Source of the DNA: DASUVM01 sp036378955
GTDB taxonomy: Bacteria > Patescibacteriota > Saccharimonadia > Saccharimonadales > Saccharimonadaceae
Assembly (NCBI GenBank): GCA_036378955.1
Contig: DASUVM010000008.1
Location: 1 to 64,000 of the forward strand
Length of the DNA stretch: 64,000 nucleotides
Direction of reading: 5' to 3'
In this document: one piece after another, positions 52,171-61,213 of the stretch
Position numbering within the stretch: position 1 is the first letter of the stretch
Layout of the letters: each line of letters starts with the position of its first letter
Notes under the pieces: generated by a model
Databases searched by the model: none
Told to the model about the DNA's origin: nothing
What the model saw: the letters and a program-made list of their open reading frames with translations, nothing else
Translations under genes and position numbers: made by a program

Positions 52171-53816
52171 AGAGATAATTTACTGGCACTTAAGAACCCA
52201 TCCCAGGGTTCTTTTAGTTTGTAAGTGGCTGTTGACGTTGACCCCTTACGGAAGCTGCCATTATGTGGGTGAATTGTAAAGTTTAAGAAGAAAAATCTCA
52301 GCAGTTCGTCCATGACCTTCATATACCTCACATTTGAGAAAATAACAGGGATGGATCGAAAAAGTTTGAGATATTCTTCAAAACTCAAGATCACTTCTTT
52401 TTCGGCTTCTAGGCGCGTTTTCAGCTCGACTAGTACAGCTTCAGCTTCCTCTGCATCTCGCTTTAAAGCGTCTAAGTCGAAATGGTCACTTACCTCACTG
52501 TTATGGATTAGGTATTGTTTTGTTTCCTCGTAGTTCGCATTTAGTTTGGCTATTTTTGATCGTTGTCTTACTATTTCCGCACTAAGCTCTTGATTTCTTT
52601 GCTTTACTGCTGCTGCAACTTTCTTCATAACGACTTCATGAGCGCTTCTTTCGAGCATTCCATTCTGATACATATTTAAGAAAGGCTCATAGGCTTTGGT
52701 AAGGACGATGCTTGCACGAGCCGATTTACCACGCATGTCACAACCATCGGTTTCGCATTTGTAGTAATACCGCGATTCATAAATAACACCCTCACGCTTC
52801 TTATCAATAATCATTGAGGTCATCGGAAGGTTGCAGGCGCCACAATACACCATGCCCCTTAGAAGATTAGCTCGCACATCAGAGTCTGCTTTCTTGAGAA
52901 TCGACAAAACTTTATCTGAGTTGAGGCTCGTAATTTTATTTATTCGGTAAAAATCGTCAACTTCAATCATGGGGGAGAAGTCGTATTTTGTGCTGAGCTG
53001 AACAAGGCTGGCACCATATTTAAGAATACCCGCATAGACAGGGTCTCGTAGTAGCTTTGATACGTCATCCTTGTCCCAGGTGAATGATTGTGGTGCCTTG
53101 CCTTTTCTTCTAACTTTGTATTCCTGCTTATTAATCCATTGGGCGATTTCTTTTTGCGTCGAACCCGAAAGGCGCATATTGAACATCTCTTTTACGAGGG
53201 TGTAGGTGTTTTTGTCTGGGCGGAGATGTCTATCGGCATCAATGAAATAGCCATGCTTTAGCTTTCCGAGGAATATACCATCTTCTTCGGTTGCACGTTT
53301 GTTACCTCTATTAACAGATTCACTCAAGTGCTCGGAGTATTGTTTTGAAAGCACAAAAGAAATGCCAAGCATCATCTTGCCACTTGGGTTATTCTCGAAG
53401 TTGGATGTAGCAAATTTCAAATCTTTTAGGATGCCAGTATCTAAAAGATCAATTATCTCTCCAGCGTCCTTCATATTACGAGCTAGGCGATCTGGATGCC
53501 ATGCAATAAGTCCTGTAATCTTACCCTTACGAATATCTTCAATTAGCTGTTTAAACTTTGCCCTTGTGTCTGGCTCTTTGGCCGAGAACTCCTCCTTGAT
53601 GGTTTTAACTAAGTTGAGCTTATTGGGAACGACGACCCTTTCGATACATTCATCTACCTGATCTTTTATCGAGCGCTCTTGCTTTTCTTCACCTTGTGTC
53701 GACTTTCTGGCGTATAAGGCATACTTAACACTCGATACATCTAGCTCTGTCCAGTCATCCTCACGAGTTGCTAGGAAGTGTTTTAGTAGGTCTTCTTCTG
53801 TTTTAAGAGTACTCAT
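52158..53816 (-). CDS. Large serine recombinase (site-specific integrase)
   Basis: 552 residues from ATG 53816. Resolvase domain with catalytic Ser in YALYARKSTQ (Ser39) and LIAWHPDRLARN; a recombinase domain with DPVYAGILKYG; a zinc-ribbon-like MVYCGACNLPM...KCETDGCDMRG; and a coiled-coil segment. The last ten codons and the stop (52158-52160) lie within the tRNA-Gly 3' end on the opposite strand, so the integration site contributes the C-terminus. A longer upstream frame to 53900 is not supported because it overlaps the small gene before it. Confidence 0.92.
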   Translation of the reverse strand: MSTLKTEEDLLKHFLATREDDWTELDVSSVKYALYARKSTQGEEKQERSIKDQVDECIERVVVPNKLNLVKTIKEEFSAKEPDTRAKFKQLIEDIRKGKITGLIAWHPDRLARNMKDAGEIIDLLDTGILKDLKFATSNFENNPSGKMMLGISFVLSKQYSEHLSESVNRGNKRATEEDGIFLGKLKHGYFIDADRHLRPDKNTYTLVKEMFNMRLSGSTQKEIAQWINKQEYKVRRKGKAPQSFTWDKDDVSKLLRDPVYAGILKYGASLVQLSTKYDFSPMIEVDDFYRINKITSLNSDKVLSILKKADSDVRANLLRGMVYCGACNLPMTSMIIDKKREGVIYESRYYYKCETDGCDMRGKSARASIVLTKAYEPFLNMYQNGMLERSAHEVVMKKVAAAVKQRNQELSAEIVRQRSKIAKLNANYEETKQYLIHNSEVSDHFDLDALKRDAEEAEAVLVELKTRLEAEKEVILSFEEYLKLFRSIPVIFSNVRYMKVMDELLRFFFLNFTIHPHNGSFRKGSTSTATYKLKEPWDGFLSASKLSLGAG

Positions 53817-53820
53817 AATG

Positions 53821-54033
53821 CTAGAGATAGATTGTGTTGCCAGAGTCATCCAGCAGCCAGTCTTTCTTTTTATCCCAGAACTTATCGCCATCTGGATCAT
53901 CCCAAACGGATTGCAGAATAAGTATTAAGTCTGCAAAATTACTATCAATTCTTTCGTTACCCTCTTCGCTCATACAGACTACACCTCCAACTGTCTCGTC
54001 GTTTATTACTATGGTATCTTTTGCGACAATCAA
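53821..54033 (-). CDS. Small hypothetical protein upstream of recombinase
   Basis: 70 residues with TTG start, acidic (WDDPDGDKFWDKKKDWLLDD). Ends 4 nt before the recombinase ATG, so it is cotranscribed. A recombination directionality factor would be expected in such a place, but this acidic protein does not look like a basic excisionase. Function unknown. Confidence 0.5.
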   Translation of the reverse strand: MIVAKDTIVINDETVGGVVCMSEEGNERIDSNFADLILILQSVWDDPDGDKFWDKKKDWLLDDSGNTIYL

Positions 54034-54288
54034 TCACAAGTTTGAATAGTAAGCACTTTGCAAAAAATCAAGCTAATTAGAGACATAGTTTTTTGTGTAT
54101 AAAAATTCTAATCCAAGCTGTTAGAGAGTAAAAATCTCAACATCCCCATGTCGCCATATAAAGCGTTCAGGAACAAGAGGGGATGATTTCTCCTCACTGC
54201 TCTCATCGCCAGTTTTCTCTGATATGTTCACTGTAAATCCTTGCGACTGGCCAAGTATACTTCTAACCTAGCCAGCCACCACTCCAAA

Positions 54289-54834
54289 CTACAATTTAAT
54301 TTCAATCTTCTTGTCCGACCAGAAAGATGGATTGTAGCGTAGTGTAAGCCCCGTATCGCCCGCAGGAACCTCAAACACCAAGAATCCCGCTACTTTGCCA
54401 CCTGGGGCTAACTCACCACTGCTAAGTGCCCCCTCGATGCCATACGCAATCGTTGCTACATCTTTAATGACACCCTTTGAATCTTGTAGCTTCCAGTCAA
54501 ACGTATTATACATAACTTCATTGGCTGAGCTGTTTTCAATCGTCACCTGTACTTTGACAAACTCATTCCCAGCATCAGGCTTCATAAATTGATTGCCAGT
54601 ATCCCAATTTCGTTCGGGAGCTGTAACAGTTACTTTCTTCCCATCAAATGCAATCGCGTCGCCTGGCTTGAAAGTAGTCTGCTCGGTCTTTTGTTCAGTA
54701 GAACCAGGTGAAGAGCCATCCGCTAGTTTTGGTGTTTCCTTGGGTGATACGGCATTAGCCACGATTCCGACGAGCACGATTAGGCCGATCCAGACCCATA
54801 CGCGTTTATACCAAGGTTTCTTATTTTGATTCAT
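54289..54834 (-). CDS. DUF4352-type membrane-anchored protein
   Basis: 181 residues from ATG 54834 with GAAAGGA upstream. One N-terminal membrane helix (VWVWIGLIVLVGIVANAV), a Ser/Thr-rich linker and an immunoglobulin-like DUF4352 domain (VTAPERNWDTGNQFMKP, NEFVKVQVTIENSS). Extracytoplasmic, function unknown. Divergent from the XRE gene with shared operators. Confidence 0.82.
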   Translation of the reverse strand: MNQNKKPWYKRVWVWIGLIVLVGIVANAVSPKETPKLADGSSPGSTEQKTEQTTFKPGDAIAFDGKKVTVTAPERNWDTGNQFMKPDAGNEFVKVQVTIENSSANEVMYNTFDWKLQDSKGVIKDVATIAYGIEGALSSGELAPGGKVAGFLVFEVPAGDTGLTLRYNPSFWSDKKIEIKL

Positions 54835-54850
54835 ATTTATCCTTTCGTTT

Positions 54851-54912
54851 GATGACATTTGTCATCATTATACACAAGTTGCTGACAAATGTAAGTGGTT
54901 GATTACATTTGT
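54851..54912. promoter_or_regulatory. Operator cluster between DUF4352 gene and XRE gene
   Basis: GATGACATTTGTCATC (54851-54866) is a 7-bp inverted repeat around TT. ACAAATGTAA (54885-54894) and TTACATTTGT (54903-54912) are exact 10-bp inverted arms. All share the element ACATTTGT. The first lies in the DUF4352 leader and the second before the XRE start, so the XRE protein may control both. Confidence 0.6.
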
Positions 54913-54931
54913 ACTCAATAGGCTAAGGGTA

Positions 54932-55156
54932 ATGACTGTATCGATAGATCAAATATACAAAGAGCTCGGCAAGCGAATCGTAAAAGCTCGTACCAATAAA
55001 GGCATGAGCCAAGAAAAATTGGCTACAGAGAGCGGAATAGACCGTTCGCACATGGGTTTTATTGAACAGGGGCGTCGCAAGCCTACCCTATCTACATTAC
55101 ACAAAATTAGTAAAACACTTGGGATTTCGCTAGAGCAATTATTCAGAGGTCTCTAG
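54932..55156 (+). CDS. Small XRE/HTH_3 regulator
   Basis: 74 residues, almost only HTH (LGKRIVKARTNKGMSQEKLA, ESGIDRSHMGFIEQGRRKPT, LHKISKTLGISLEQLF). First gene of a five-gene operon; the next start is 1 nt after its stop. The upstream in-frame ATG at 54899 would add residues that lie inside the operator. Likely autorepressor. Confidence 0.9.
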   Translation: MTVSIDQIYKELGKRIVKARTNKGMSQEKLATESGIDRSHMGFIEQGRRKPTLSTLHKISKTLGISLEQLFRGL

Positions 55157-55157
55157 C

Positions 55158-55748
55158 GTGGAAGAAAAATACTACAATTATTTCAAGTTGAAACTGGACG
55201 TATTGCCTGAGCTGAGAAAATCCAAGAGCTGTCTTGATAACCCAGCCTTTGATAAGTGGTGGGGGAGTATTGAAGTAACCTGCGAACGTATGGGGGATAA
55301 ATACAAGAAACGGGCGGATCGAATTGATTTTTTCCCAAGCGTTCTAACTGATGGAGACGACAGTATCTGGATTAATAAAAGGTATCAGTCTGGGTTAAAT
55401 GAAGCAGAGGCTTTTATTGAGACACTGATGGAAGAGCTTCAGACTTGGGGTCTGGATACGGGTATTCCAAATAGTCAGCACGCTTCCTTAAAAGAGAGCC
55501 TGCCACATCAGGACAAAGCATTTAATCTATTTGTAACCGTAAGTCAGCAGCAGGCGCAGCAAATTATCCAAACCATAAATTTAGATGACTACGACGAAGG
55601 AACCAAACGACAGGTCAATGATTTATTTCAAGAGCTGAACAAAGAGTCTAAGGATAAGGGAAAGATTGCTTCGATTGTAAAATGGCTGGCCGACAAGAGT
55701 GTTGATGCTTTGATTGCTATTTTGCTTGCTAAAGCGAACCTTACTTAA
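55158..55748 (+). CDS. Hypothetical protein, operon gene 2
   Basis: 196 residues, GTG start one base after the XRE stop. Not recognised. The N-terminal half is mixed with conserved-looking aromatic residues (DKWWGSIEVTCERMGDKY); the C-terminal third is helical and ends in a hydrophobic stretch (WLADKSVDALIAILLAKANL) that may contact membrane or partner. Possible defence component by context only. Confidence 0.6.
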   Translation: MEEKYYNYFKLKLDVLPELRKSKSCLDNPAFDKWWGSIEVTCERMGDKYKKRADRIDFFPSVLTDGDDSIWINKRYQSGLNEAEAFIETLMEELQTWGLDTGIPNSQHASLKESLPHQDKAFNLFVTVSQQQAQQIIQTINLDDYDEGTKRQVNDLFQELNKESKDKGKIASIVKWLADKSVDALIAILLAKANLT

Positions 55749-55759
55749 TGAGATAAATA

Positions 55760-56350
55760 ATGGATTTCAATGATCTAAATGCAAAACTAAAAAGGCTTTA
55801 TGTAGCTTTAGGCGAGCAATATGATGAGAATATTAGCAGCAATATCGTAGATAGTCATACAGTATTCGATGATGGTCGCTTTGAACATCGCACTACTTTT
55901 GGAACTAATAAACCAGAGCAGAATCAATATATTATAATGAACGCCATACACCACATCGGTTTGCTTAAAGACATTATCAAAGCTAAGCTCAATGATCCTA
56001 GGTTGTATGAGCAGTTGATTGACAGCCATCAATCTCTAGCACTGGCTACAGATCTTGATAATAAGGATAAGCATGGCGACCCCCTCTCGCACCCGCAAAG
56101 GTCTGATAAAGATCCGAGGATTGCAAATATTGCACAAGTCCTCAGGGGAAGAGGAATTACGCGAGCCGCCTTTACTACAGACTTGACTACAGGATTAACG
56201 AAGATGAATACTGTAGAAGGTAATGTAAAGATAGTTATAATGGCCGACGTGATTGATTCAGAGGGTGTACCTATAATGCCACTTGATGAGATGCTGGAAG
56301 AATCCCTTAAGATTATAGAGGAATTTCTTAAAGCTCATAAATTGGTCTAA
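55760..56350 (+). CDS. Hypothetical protein, HEPN-like, operon gene 3
   Basis: 196 residues. Helical N-terminal half with ALATDLDNKDKHGDPLSHP, a D..NxxKH pattern often seen in HEPN-like or related helical-bundle proteins; a beta-type C-terminal part (NVKIVIMADVIDSEGVPIM). 11 nt after the previous gene. Function unknown. Confidence 0.55.
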   Translation: MDFNDLNAKLKRLYVALGEQYDENISSNIVDSHTVFDDGRFEHRTTFGTNKPEQNQYIIMNAIHHIGLLKDIIKAKLNDPRLYEQLIDSHQSLALATDLDNKDKHGDPLSHPQRSDKDPRIANIAQVLRGRGITRAAFTTDLTTGLTKMNTVEGNVKIVIMADVIDSEGVPIMPLDEMLEESLKIIEEFLKAHKLV

Positions 56351-56379
56351 GTGCGACAATACGAAAGGACGTTCATCAA

Positions 56380-57282
56380 GTGGACAACATTTCCGAACCC
56401 GACAAAGAACAGCTAGAAATGGTAGCGAAAACATACGCTGCTAGATCGCGATATTGGCCTAGCTATACTTGGAAAATCCAGACCTCTTACCTGCAGACAC
56501 TCAACAATAATAAGGACGGTTTTACTGATCGGGGAATCGACGTCGAGGCATTGAGAAAACATAACAGTGATTTATTCGATAAGATTAATGCAAGTTTCTA
56601 TCACCTTGAGACACTTAGAGAACATGAGAGTTTCATTATCAATTTGTCGAAGCAAGGCGTCGATGGAAGTCGCAAGAATACGCCAGCAAATACCATAGGA
56701 ATTATTGCATCACCATACGAACCTGTCAGCTACGAATACGAGGCAATTCTCGTTACACTTAAGAGCGCCTTAGATGTGATGGTTATGACTGTCGCACCTT
56801 ATTGCGAACTAACGAGCGATGATTTAGCCAAGTTTATCAATGAAGCTCCACAGAGGAAAAATCCCAATGATTTATTACAGAAAATGTTGAGTATAGTGCA
56901 GGAAAGTAATAACGACAAAGTCATAAAAGAGTTTCTGAATGGTGTAGGAAAGAAATCGAAACGTAACCACGCAGTCCATCAGGGTTCGCTACCTACTGGA
57001 ACGATTAATCTTCAATACACGGCAAGCGATCCTGAAGTGGGGATACTGAAAACTCGTACGATGGGTCTCGATATAGTCACCACAAATCCTTTTGAGGAAC
57101 AAGACCTTGAAACTTATTGTGCTAATCTTTTTTATGGGGTGAGCGAGATTGCAATGCAAGCACTAGAAGCACTTCTTGATCAGGCTTTGCCACGAGGCGA
57201 AAAGATGAGTGTATACGATGAGCGTATGGAGGCTCGTCGGCAAAAAACAACAACAGATTCTAATGAAGGTACAGATAAATGA
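56380..57282 (+). CDS. Putative HEPN-domain protein, operon gene 4
   Basis: 300 residues, GTG start with AAAGGA about 10 nt upstream. The middle is helical (EAILVTLKSALDVMVMTVAPY) and is followed by KRNHAVHQGSL, in which RNHAVH fits the Rx4H motif of HEPN ribonucleases. No nucleotidyltransferase partner is visible nearby. It overlaps the next gene (ATGA). RNase activity is inference. Confidence 0.55.
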   Translation: MDNISEPDKEQLEMVAKTYAARSRYWPSYTWKIQTSYLQTLNNNKDGFTDRGIDVEALRKHNSDLFDKINASFYHLETLREHESFIINLSKQGVDGSRKNTPANTIGIIASPYEPVSYEYEAILVTLKSALDVMVMTVAPYCELTSDDLAKFINEAPQRKNPNDLLQKMLSIVQESNNDKVIKEFLNGVGKKSKRNHAVHQGSLPTGTINLQYTASDPEVGILKTRTMGLDIVTTNPFEEQDLETYCANLFYGVSEIAMQALEALLDQALPRGEKMSVYDERMEARRQKTTTDSNEGTDK

Positions 57283-58436
57283 ACAAAGAATCTGGAAAGA
57301 TTGAATTGGTACCTGGTGATCTGGCACAGGAATACGCAGAAATTGGCGTAGATAAACTTATAGAGGAGTCGAAGGGATTTGTTCCAGCACTTGATAGCCT
57401 GGGCTCCGAGCTCCCTTACGTTAAGACATTCATAGCAGCAATTAAATTCCCTCGTACCTTGAGTGACTTTCTCCTCGGAAAAAAAGTAAATGCCTTTTTA
57501 TATTCAAGCGGGCTTGATCAAGTGAAGATAGATAAGTTCAAGAAAAAGTTTTCTAAGGCGAAGCAGGAGCGACTTTGGGAGAGGGTAGCTTTTTCGATTA
57601 ACGCCCACGATGATAAGCTAAAATCCGAGATAATAGGGAAACTATTCAGTGCATTAATTAATGATTTTATTGATGAAGATGAGTTTTTTGCTTTGGCACA
57701 TGCAACCAACTCACTTAACATACACACAGTACAACAACTGAAAGAGCTCTATTCTCTTTCTCAGCAAGACTCACTCTCTAGTAGTCAGTATTATAGTTTT
57801 GCCACTTTGGGATTAGTGGATATTGATAATAGTTCAATTGGTACGATTGGAGGGGGAGGGCCACGCTATCCACTTAACCAAGTAGGTTGGAAGTATGTGG
57901 GTATTATATTTGACTTCCCCGCCAGTCAAATAGGGGGAGTTAAAATTGGCGAGGGTACGCTAGTCGCCGAGCTAGATGAAAATGGACAAATGACCAATCA
58001 AGCGTATCCTTTAGATTATATTCGAGAGAAAGGGTCTCGCTATCGTGAAGTTGACCTATTTGTCGTAACTCAAGAAGGCCAAGTATTATGTAATGAAGAA
58101 ACTGGCCTACCTCTTGTGGCTGCCAGAGAGGCTGTGCCTGCTGGGCTTATGCCAAACGCTATTGCCCAGCAAATAGCCCCTAAATACGGTGAATCGCCAA
58201 TAGGAATATCTACGAGAAATATGGAAGATATAAATGTCCAAAGATGGTCATTTATCGTTAAGGGAAGTCTACCGATTGATGGTGGAATCTATAGGCCTAG
58301 AAACGATATTCGCGAACAGCTCTCTAACGAGGTTATGAAGACTGATGAGACAAGGTACTTCGTTAACATTATTGATGAGATAGGTCGTCATACAGACGGA
58401 GAATTGAAACATATTTGGCATAATTCCAAGGTCTAG
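57279..58436 (+). CDS. Hypothetical protein, operon gene 5
   Basis: 385 residues. The first ~165 residues have the pattern of a helical family with KFPRTLSDFLLGKKVNAFL and KLKSEIIGKLFSALINDFID..FFALAHATNSL, seen next to membrane or defence genes in other bacteria; the C-terminal ~190 residues are beta-rich and unknown. Last gene of the XRE-led operon. No catalytic motif recognised. Confidence 0.55.
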   Translation: MNKESGKIELVPGDLAQEYAEIGVDKLIEESKGFVPALDSLGSELPYVKTFIAAIKFPRTLSDFLLGKKVNAFLYSSGLDQVKIDKFKKKFSKAKQERLWERVAFSINAHDDKLKSEIIGKLFSALINDFIDEDEFFALAHATNSLNIHTVQQLKELYSLSQQDSLSSSQYYSFATLGLVDIDNSSIGTIGGGGPRYPLNQVGWKYVGIIFDFPASQIGGVKIGEGTLVAELDENGQMTNQAYPLDYIREKGSRYREVDLFVVTQEGQVLCNEETGLPLVAAREAVPAGLMPNAIAQQIAPKYGESPIGISTRNMEDINVQRWSFIVKGSLPIDGGIYRPRNDIREQLSNEVMKTDETRYFVNIIDEIGRHTDGELKHIWHNSKV

Positions 58437-58574
58437 CCACTCTTAACGGACTGATTAAATCCTTAGTCTTTCTATATGCACTCCAGATTTTTGAGTAGCA
58501 CTCGCTAATTCGCTATAAGAGATTCTTCAAATTTTGGTAGGTATTTTTCGCTTGACATAGGATATAGTTAGGAT

Positions 58575-59426
58575 ATGGCTAAAAGGCAATTTTCTACTCA
58601 TGCAGCTAATCCTGAAACTATAGATGCACTACACGATCACATACCAGAATGGATGAAAAGCTCTTTAGATAGTTGGATTTTAAAGCAATTATCTGACGCT
58701 AGCTATAAGCCCCTTGGATTAATGCCTGATTTGGATCTTCTCCATAGATTAGAAAGATTATTGCGGGTGGACCTTATAAGTAATGCTAAGGGTCGTGAAG
58801 CGATGCAAGTAATTTTTTATAAGATGAATCAAAACTCAGACATAAAACTTGACGTCGTAGATGGAATCCTGCAGCTTACAGGCACATCATACTCTGGCAC
58901 TGGATCCCTGGAGGATATATTGCTTCAATCGGGTTCAAAATGGAGAGTAGCGCAAGATGAGTCAGGCAACTATTCTTTAGAAGAACGGGTGGATGCGACA
59001 ACAACGACGGCGATGGAGGATATTGTGGGCTCAGGTGGTGATGTAGCTCGGTATATCACTAAAGCATGGAATGAAGCATTTGGTCGTTCACCCAGTCCTT
59101 CTGTCTCGTACAGTAATGCGATTAAGGCGGTTGAGGCGGCGTCGTGGCAGGTCGTTATTCCTGATAATAACAGGGCAACTTTGGGTGTAATAATCAAAGC
59201 TCTAAGAGATAAACCCGAAAACTTTCAAGTCCAAATTACCGAAAAGGTGTCTGGACAGGGTATAGAAGCAATCCGTAATCAAATGTCATTGATTTGGGAT
59301 GGTCAGACAGATCGTCATGGTACTGCAAATCCCGTAGAGCCAAGCCAGGAGGCTGCTGAAGAGGCATTATTCATAGCTCTTTCACTCTGCCAGCAATTCG
59401 TGAGAGGTCTAATATCGCACGCGTAG
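58575..59426 (+). CDS. Abortive-infection-like protein (AbiJ/Abi_C-like C-terminus)
   Basis: 283 residues. The C-terminal half has SNAIKAVEAASWQVVIPDNN, LGVIIKALRDKPENF, EAIRNQMSLIW, RHGTANPVEPSQEAAEEALF and a last helix ALSLCQQFVRGL: this order (KAVE helix, Lys/Asp-rich link, IRN.., RHG/GHG, A-rich helix) is that of Abi_C/AbiJ-type HEPN-like ends. TATAGT (58563-58568) ends 6 nt before ATG: leaderless. Probably a stand-alone defence or toxin gene. Confidence 0.6.
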   Translation: MAKRQFSTHAANPETIDALHDHIPEWMKSSLDSWILKQLSDASYKPLGLMPDLDLLHRLERLLRVDLISNAKGREAMQVIFYKMNQNSDIKLDVVDGILQLTGTSYSGTGSLEDILLQSGSKWRVAQDESGNYSLEERVDATTTTAMEDIVGSGGDVARYITKAWNEAFGRSPSPSVSYSNAIKAVEAASWQVVIPDNNRATLGVIIKALRDKPENFQVQITEKVSGQGIEAIRNQMSLIWDGQTDRHGTANPVEPSQEAAEEALFIALSLCQQFVRGLISHA

Positions 59427-59855
59427 CTTTTCCTACTGAAGACTAGCCCCCTACAGATTACGAGTAAGGCTTTCTGTAATTCCCTTATCTCATTTACTTA
59501 AGATAGACTTTTGATATGGAGTGGCTAAGATGTCTCACATCGATCTAAGCCCTACTATCGTGAAAACTTTACTACTTGCAGTACTGCTATATGTATGTCG
59601 GGTGTGGAAGTGATCCAGCGCAAAGATTCTACTAGTAGTTTAGGCTACTTTACCCTGTTTAATATGTAATGTTTTCAGGAGGTAGGGTTGTCAGTGTAGG
59701 TAAGTCAATTTTTGGAGGAACAGATAGGTTATCAGTGTTATCCCACAGTACATATAAAAGTTTAAGTAACGTATCTTCGTCTGCACCAAAATTATGTCAG
59801 ATAACTTCAGAAAACGTCGAGTAAGTCGACGTTTTCTGATTGAATACAAATAGGA
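59427..59855. other. Intergenic region with bidirectional terminator
   Basis: 429 bp with no gene I can support. Near its end CAGAAAACGTCGA (59808-59820) pairs exactly with TCGACGTTTTCTG (59826-59838), a 13-bp stem with T/A-rich flanks that can end transcripts from both sides. Confidence 0.65.
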
Positions 59856-60388
59856 CTAATTAAGCTCGTAGACACGACATTCACAATTCTTCATTGGGCT
59901 AATACGCATGTCGCCTGTAAGAGGTAGTTTATTAGCATAAGCGTATAACGCATGCTGTACGCCGCCGTGAGACACGATCAAGATAGTTTTATCATCATGT
60001 TCTGCAACGAGCTTATCTAGAGCTGTATATATTCTTTTAAAGAAGCTTATCAGAGACTCTGCATTTTCGTTTGATGTACTTTTATCAAAATCGAATAGGT
60101 CATTCCAAGTATTTATATCTACGTAGCCGTTTGTTTGGATTTCTTGCCAGGCACTATCGCGTCGATACTTAGATGGTGATGTTTATTGACTATCTCCGCA
60201 GCTTGTACGGCACGCTTGAAAGGGGAGGAGATAATAACATCAAATCCCACATCTTTTAGTTGCTCGGCTAATTCATTCGCTTGTTGAATACCAATCTCGT
60301 TTAATGGCTCATCACTTCCAACGGTAGGCTGATTTACTGCTTGGACGTTCGAGTTGGTTTGTCCGTGCCTAGCGAAATATAGTTTCAT
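59856..60388 (-). pseudogene. Histidine phosphatase (phosphoglycerate mutase-like), frameshifted
   Basis: The first 89 codons (MKLYFARHGQTNSN, ISSPFKRAVQAAEIV) give the RHG half and stop at 60119. After a shift of one base near 60140 the other frame continues as WQEIQTNGYVDINTWNDLF, then LVAEHDDKTILIVSHGGVQH with the second catalytic His, and ends at TAG 59856. Both halves are well conserved, so the mutation is recent or a sequencing error. Confidence 0.75.
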
Positions 60389-60718
60389 AAAACGATTGTA
60401 TCACTAGTCGTGCAGCTCTTGGGACTTACTGAGATAACGAGTCCGAACTTGGCTACCTTTTCATGCATGAGAACTAAATCGGGATATAATTGGTTCCACC
60501 TACTATTCACTAGCTGCACTGTTGCAGAATTACAGATGAAAAGATCTTCGCCTTGCGAGGTCTGTTGTCTATAATCTGTATCTGTCGCATTGGTTAGAGT
60601 CCTTTCTGCCTGCTAGTTATTCTCTAAGTTTTGATATTCTCTTTTATTGCTGTTAGCGCATAGGACTACTTAGGTGCTAACATTAGTGAGGATAAGCGTA
60701 ATAAAAAGGAGTATAAGA
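60389..60718. other. Intergenic region with right border of island
   Basis: 330 bp. It contains a tRNA tail unit without a tRNA: TTACAGATG (60531-60539), hairpin TCGC/GCGA, CTGTATCTGTCGC and the T-arm copy GGTTAGAGTCC (60592-60602). A promoter for 60719 should lie in its last part. Confidence 0.55.
60582..60603 (+). repeat. T-arm copy of tRNA-Gly type
   Basis: CTGTCGCATTGGTTAGAGTC then CT. It has the unusual TTAGAGT loop of the tRNA-Gly at 52095 and the CTGTNGCATTGG stretch of the tRNA-Leu tails. It marks the chromosome side of the island. Confidence 0.65.
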
Positions 60719-61099
60719 ATGGCTAAATATATCGATGGATTTGTACTTGTAGTGCCCAAAGAGAAAGAGGCCGACTACCAGAAGATGGCAGAAGAAGGTC
60801 GTGACTTGTGGATGAAGCACGGTGCGCTTCAATACTTCGAGTGCAGAGGGGATGACCTTAAGCAGCAGGAAATGGGTGGCGAAAAATCACGAGCTTTTGC
60901 CGAAATGGCGGGTGTAAGCGGCGATGAAAATGTATGGTTTTCTTTTATAGTTTTCAATTCTAAAGAACATCGTGATGAAGTAAACAAAAAAGTCATGGAT
61001 GAAATGAGCGAAAAAGCTGCTGAACAACCTGATTTTTCAATTCCAATTGATATGAAGAAGATGGCATATGGAGGGTTTGAGGTAGCTGTTGAAGGATAA
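60719..61099 (+). CDS. DUF1428 (YbaA-like) protein
   Basis: 126 residues, AAAAGGAG upstream of ATG 60719. MAKYIDGFVLVVPKEKEADYQKMAEEG and FSFIVFNSKEHRDEVNKKVM with the end MAYGGFEV are typical of this ferredoxin-like-fold family. The role is unknown; it is a small cytoplasmic protein. Confidence 0.9.
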   Translation: MAKYIDGFVLVVPKEKEADYQKMAEEGRDLWMKHGALQYFECRGDDLKQQEMGGEKSRAFAEMAGVSGDENVWFSFIVFNSKEHRDEVNKKVMDEMSEKAAEQPDFSIPIDMKKMAYGGFEVAVEG

Positions 61100-61213
61100 G
61101 GTCGAAGAGGCAATGATGGACCCGCCCTTCGGAGTATCTTTATTTTGTGTACGATAAACTCATGCAGAGTGCTTTTCTTAACGACTTGAGGCGTTCGGGC
61201 TGGAGTACTGGCA

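Larger units (their letters stand above)
52095..60603. mobile_element. Integrated island at tRNA-Gly
   Basis: Left end: tRNA-Gly with a serine recombinase pointing into it. Right end: a tRNA tail unit with a T-arm copy of the same unusual type (GGTTAGAGTCC at 60592) separated from any tRNA. Between them are XRE, unknown operon, Abi-like and phosphatase pseudogene. I see no long exact direct repeat, so the exact ends are uncertain. Confidence 0.6.
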
